In this document: piece after piece, positions 60,888 through 64,000 of the stretch
Layout: each line of letters opens with the position of its first letter
Numbering within the stretch: the first letter of the stretch is position 1
Origin: Plantibacter sp050587525
GTDB lineage: Bacteria; Actinomycetota; Actinomycetes; Actinomycetales; Microbacteriaceae
Direction of reading: 5' to 3'
Length of the DNA stretch: 64,000 nt
Assembly: GCF_050587525.1 (NCBI RefSeq)
Contig: NZ_JBOBFT010000011.1
Coordinates: forward strand, 62,001-126,000
Notes under the pieces: generated by a model
What the model saw: only the letters and a program-made list of their open reading frames with translations
Databases searched by the model: none
What the model was told of the DNA's origin: nothing
Program-made: the position numbers and the translations under genes

Positions 60888-61559
60888 GTGCACGAGTTCC
60901 CGAAGTACCTCGCGCCGTCGGACGCCGAGGTCGTATCGCTCGTCGCGGAGCATCCCTTCGCGCTCGTCATCTCGACGGGGGAGGACGGCGTGCCGATCGC
61001 GACACACACGCCCGTCATCCTCGATCCCGCGTCTCCCCGTCCGGAGGGCGGGTTCGTCGGGCAGACGCTGTACGGCCACATCGCACGGGCGAACCCGCAA
61101 TGGCGGAGCTTCAGCCCGGACCGCAACGTCCTGCTGGTCTTCTCCGGACCGCACGACTACGTCTCGCCCACCGCCTACGGCTACGAGCCCGCCGTCCCGA
61201 CCTGGGACTACACGGCCGTCCACCTCACCGCCCGGCTCGAACTCCTGGAATCGCGTGAGGACTGCCTGCGCATCGTCAGCGACACGGTCACCGCGCTCGA
61301 AGGCCTCGAGGACGTCCAATGGGACATGCACGCCTCCATCCCCACCTTCGAGCGGATCGTCGAACACGTCGTCGGTTTCCGCCTGCACGTCGTCGAGCAG
61401 CGGGCCGTCTTCAAGCTCAGTCAGGACATGCCGACCGATGTGCGCGAGCGGGTCGCGGACGCGTCACGGGCCCGCGGCTGCCCGTACGGCGACGTCGCGA
61501 GCCTCATCGAGGGCGGTGGCGTCGTGCGGACGACGACCACGGAACGGAGCGCGCGATGA
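60888..61559 (+). CDS. PaiB-like FMN-binding protein
   Basis: A 223-residue protein of the PaiB / FMN-binding split-barrel group. It shows HPFALVISTGEDGVPIATHT, LYGHIARANPQWRSF with a potential flavin or haem contact, and VFSGPHDYVSPTAYG and VPTWDYTAVHL, all typical. PaiB members are called negative regulators but some act as flavin enzymes. It starts at GTG 60888, 2 bp after the peptidase stop, and ends in an ATGA overlap with the C45 hydrolase, so it belongs to the same operon. Confidence 0.88.
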   Translation: MHEFPKYLAPSDAEVVSLVAEHPFALVISTGEDGVPIATHTPVILDPASPRPEGGFVGQTLYGHIARANPQWRSFSPDRNVLLVFSGPHDYVSPTAYGYEPAVPTWDYTAVHLTARLELLESREDCLRIVSDTVTALEGLEDVQWDMHASIPTFERIVEHVVGFRLHVVEQRAVFKLSQDMPTDVRERVADASRARGCPYGDVASLIEGGGVVRTTTTERSAR

Positions 61560-62722
61560 GGATCCACACCTGGCGGAGCAGTGAACGCGATCCCGCGCGC
61601 CGAGGCGAAGCGTTCGGAACGTTCGCCGCGCCGCACCTCCACGCGGCACTCGCCGAGTACCTCGCGATGTTCACGGCCTTCGGCATCTCCGAACCCCGGT
61701 ACCGGGCGGTGGCGGAGCGATCGCTCGACGCCGCTGCCGCCTGGACGCCGGCGCTCGCCGTCGAACTCGAGGCCACCGCACGTGCGGCCTCCCTCGCGCC
61801 CTGGCAGCTCATGGCCCTCAACGCGCGCACCGAGATCATGGCGATGCTGCAGCCGGTCGGTCCCGGGGAGTGCTCGACCGCCGTGCACGTGCCGTCGGAC
61901 GGCAGCCGTCCCCGCACGATGCAGACCTGGGACTGGCACGACACACTCTCCAACGACACGGTCCTGCGTGCCTTCCCGGGGGAGGACGGGACGCGCGTCG
62001 CGACGTTCACGGAGTTCGGCCAGCTCGCGAAGATCGGAGTGAACACGCGCGGGCTCGGCCTGCACTTCAACATCCTGCACCACGGCAGCGATGGTGGAGG
62101 CGCTGTTCCGGATGGCGCCGACCCTGCAACTGACACCCGCACCGACCCCGGTCTGCCCGTGCACCTCGTCGCGCGCGCGATCCTCGACCGCGCCTCGACC
62201 GTCGACGAAGCGGTGGCGATCGCCCGGGAACTCCCCGTCGCGGCATCCACCGTGATGACGGTCGTCACGCGCGGGACCGCCGACAGCATGCCTGTCGCGG
62301 CCTCGATCGAGATCAGTCCGGCCGGGCTCGCCGTGCTCCGCGCCGTTCCTGGGCGGACCCTCGTACACACGAACCACTTCCTCGACGAGGCGCTCGCCGC
62401 GGGGGAGACGTCCGCCTACCGCAGCTCGACGAAGGAACGGTATGACTTCCTCATCGCCAATGGCGAGCTCGCGGCGGAGCCCGATGACGTCGACCGGGTC
62501 GCGTCGTTCGGCACGGCCGTCCGGGCCGGATCTCCGGGTGCCGACGGGGAGACGGTCGGCGCGTCACCGGTCTGCCTCAGCCCGCGCGCCGAGGATCCCG
62601 AGCACCTCCGTTGGGAGACCAAGCTCAGCGTCACGATCGACGTCGACGCCGCTTCGCTCGGCTATCAGGCGGCGAGCCCGGCCGAGGTGAGCCGCGACGG
62701 CTGGCGCACCTTCGACGCGTGA
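61556..62722 (+). CDS. C45-family acyl-hydrolase/acyltransferase-like protein
   Basis: A 388-residue member of peptidase family C45 (acyl-CoA:6-APA acyltransferase-like). The nucleophile is C106 in PGECSTAVH, with TMQTWDWHD (Asp/His strand), EFGQLAKIGVNTRGLGLHFN and NHFLDEA following. Proteins of this fold self-cleave before the Cys and hydrolyse amide bonds; the insect Tan protein removes beta-alanine from carcinine. Next to a beta-aminopeptidase-like gene and an amine oxidase, it may free amines from N-acyl amines. ATG 61556 overlaps the previous TGA. Confidence 0.85.
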   Translation: MRIHTWRSSERDPARRGEAFGTFAAPHLHAALAEYLAMFTAFGISEPRYRAVAERSLDAAAAWTPALAVELEATARAASLAPWQLMALNARTEIMAMLQPVGPGECSTAVHVPSDGSRPRTMQTWDWHDTLSNDTVLRAFPGEDGTRVATFTEFGQLAKIGVNTRGLGLHFNILHHGSDGGGAVPDGADPATDTRTDPGLPVHLVARAILDRASTVDEAVAIARELPVAASTVMTVVTRGTADSMPVAASIEISPAGLAVLRAVPGRTLVHTNHFLDEALAAGETSAYRSSTKERYDFLIANGELAAEPDDVDRVASFGTAVRAGSPGADGETVGASPVCLSPRAEDPEHLRWETKLSVTIDVDAASLGYQAASPAEVSRDGWRTFDA

Positions 62723-62732
62723 GTAGGCAGCC

Positions 62733-63272
62733 GTGCTCGAGCCGCTCGGAGCGGTGATCATGGCGGTGGCCGCTGCCGCGACGGTCTCGGGAACTGCCTG
62801 GGGAGCCGCCCACGCGTCCGGACGGACGGCGGGCGCGCTCCTCAGCGGCGTGGTGATGTCCGCGTGCATGATCGACCACGCCGCATCGCTCGGACTGCTC
62901 CCGGCCCACATGTGGTTCGTGCTCCTCGTCGCGACGGCGATCATGGCATCGGTCGGTCGGCTGGACGCGTCCATGCGGCTGCATCGGGCCGCCTCCTCGC
63001 TCGTGATGGCGGCCGTGCTCATGGGCGTGTTCGGCTCCTCGGCGCATGCGACGGCGGCACCGGGCGCTCTCCATCACACGTCAGGCGGCCAGGCTCCGCT
63101 CGCCATCGGCCTCCTCGTCGCATACCTCGTGCTCACGGTCGTGGTGCTCCGTCGTCCGCGCGCGGCGCCGCCCACTCGTTCGTCAGCACGGTGGCGCGCA
63201 GCCCTCGAACCGTGCTGCATGGCCGCCGGCACCGCTGCGATGATCGGTGCGGCTGCGCTCCACCCTGCCTGA
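62733..63272 (+). CDS. hypothetical membrane protein (possibly DUF5134-like)
   Basis: A 179-residue integral membrane protein with five to six TM helices and a His/Met-bearing pattern (MSACMIDHAASLGLLPAHMW, APGALHHTSGG). A weak resemblance to DUF5134 proteins is noted but not firm. GTG 62733 lies 10 bp after the C45 stop, so it is probably the last gene of the operon. Function unknown. Confidence 0.75.
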   Translation: MLEPLGAVIMAVAAAATVSGTAWGAAHASGRTAGALLSGVVMSACMIDHAASLGLLPAHMWFVLLVATAIMASVGRLDASMRLHRAASSLVMAAVLMGVFGSSAHATAAPGALHHTSGGQAPLAIGLLVAYLVLTVVVLRRPRAAPPTRSSARWRAALEPCCMAAGTAAMIGAAALHPA

Positions 63273-63292
63273 CGGTGCTCGTGCCGAGCGAG

Positions 63293-64000
63293 CTACTGAG
63301 CCGCCTGCGCCTGTGCGTCCGCCTGCTGCGGCAGCTCCGCCATGAACGTCGCGAACGTGTCCGCGATCGCCTTGGACTGCGTGTGGTGGAGGTAGTGGTC
63401 GCCCTCCAGGTGCACGAGCTCGCCGTGGTCGACGCTTGCGACCTGTTCCTCGTGGAGCTTCGTCCAGCCCTTGACCGTGTCGGGGTCGACGATGAATTCG
63501 AGGATGGGCAGGTCCTTCGGGAACGACAGCGACTGGGAGTTCTTGAAGTTGGAGCCGATGTGCGCCATCTCGTCGCCGTAGGTGGAGGTCATCGAGTTCT
63601 TGTTGGCGAACATCTTCATCTGCTCTTTGGTCGCTTCGTCGAAGCCACTGTCGGCGTACGCGTCGCCGCCCATGTCCGCGAGCAGTCGCAGGAGGCCGAG
63701 GGACTTCGCGGTCTGCATCGCGCCGATCGGGAACTCCGTGTCCATGTTCGGCTGGGTCGGCACGCTGCTGTCGATGCCGACGAAGGCCGTGACCTCGTCG
63801 CGGTACTGGTTGACGTAGTCGAGGCCGTAGATCCCGGCGATCGAGTGGCCCATGAGCACGTAGCGGTCGATCTGCAGGTACTGGAGCGCCTCGTGGATCT
63901 CACGGACGATGTTCGCCGTGGTGCGCTCGGTGTCGGTCGGATCGCTCAGACCGTAGCCGAAGGGTTCGACGACGACCACGCGGTTCGTCGGTTCGAGCTC
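63293..64000 (-). CDS. alpha/beta hydrolase (partial, 5' end beyond window)
   Basis: The frame is open at the right edge, so the N-terminus is missing; 235 residues are seen. VVVEPFGYGLSDP gives the strand after the oxyanion loop, LMGHSIAGIYGLDYVNQY the nucleophile elbow (Ser in GHSIAG), and LVHLEGDHYLHH the catalytic His region. Cap residues DSSVPTQPNMDTEFP resemble small secreted or membrane-linked esterases and epoxide-hydrolase-like proteins. The C-terminus is a Gln/Ala-rich tail. It converges on the membrane-protein gene. Confidence 0.85.
   Translation of the reverse strand, partial: ELEPTNRVVVVEPFGYGLSDPTDTERTTANIVREIHEALQYLQIDRYVLMGHSIAGIYGLDYVNQYRDEVTAFVGIDSSVPTQPNMDTEFPIGAMQTAKSLGLLRLLADMGGDAYADSGFDEATKEQMKMFANKNSMTSTYGDEMAHIGSNFKNSQSLSFPKDLPILEFIVDPDTVKGWTKLHEEQVASVDHGELVHLEGDHYLHHTQSKAIADTFATFMAELPQQADAQAQAAQ

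Overview
This window is chromosomal DNA of a high-GC Gram-positive bacterium, almost certainly an actinobacterium of the family Microbacteriaceae. The evidence is strong G/C bias at third codon positions, many GTG starts, GTGA/ATGA translational coupling, start codons lying 6-7 bases after a TANNNT -10 hexamer (leaderless mRNAs), DtxR/IdeR-type iron boxes and CsoR-type copper boxes. The genus cannot be fixed from the sequence. No rRNA, tRNA, CRISPR array or complete insertion sequence was seen.

Layout. 1-1.9 kb: a partial luciferase-like monooxygenase and a DUF1684 protein. 2.0-7.9 kb: a copper-resistance block in which an MFS pump diverges from copZ, a small membrane protein, copA and a YHS protein; csoR lies nearby, and four CsoR-like boxes sit in the divergent promoter region. 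7.9-17.5 kb: an AraC regulator, then an iron-boxed siderophore operon with a binding lipoprotein, two FecCD permeases, an ATPase, two exporter-fold ABC half-transporters with complementary degenerate ATP sites, and a siderophore-interacting flavoprotein. 17.5-23.9 kb: two small genes, a second AraC regulator and a second iron-boxed siderophore ABC operon with a fused two-domain permease. 23.9-32 kb: hydrolase, DoxX, PadR, an AarF/UbiB kinase, a Fic toxin-antitoxin pair, an epimerase, TetR, a quinone-oxidoreductase-like enzyme and a membrane protein. 32-38.4 kb: a sugar ABC transporter with a family-2 glycosidase and a LacI regulator.

38.5-42.1 kb is an AT-richer island with defence-like genes. 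It holds a SIR2-like protein, a SLATT two-TM protein translationally coupled to a small (possibly frameshifted) ORF, a chimeric SDR/MmyB gene remnant that looks like a recombination scar, and an EVE-like/HNH endonuclease. This is the best candidate for an undescribed system. 42.2-50.9 kb: TetR and a 3-hydroxyacyl-CoA dehydrogenase, then aldehyde dehydrogenase, glutaryl-CoA dehydrogenase, a GABA-type aminotransferase, a PucR regulator and a CaiB/BaiF CoA-transferase. Together these suggest 5-aminovalerate/glutarate catabolism.

50.9-62.7 kb: a LacI regulator faces a copper amine oxidase and a peptide-type ABC transporter followed by a P1 (S58) aminopeptidase, a PaiB-like protein and a C45 acyl-hydrolase. 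The same perfect NNGCCGGAACGTTCCGGCNN palindrome lies on both promoters, so this is probably one regulon for taking up, deacylating and oxidising N-acylated (perhaps beta-alanyl) amines. The window ends in a membrane protein and a partial alpha/beta hydrolase.
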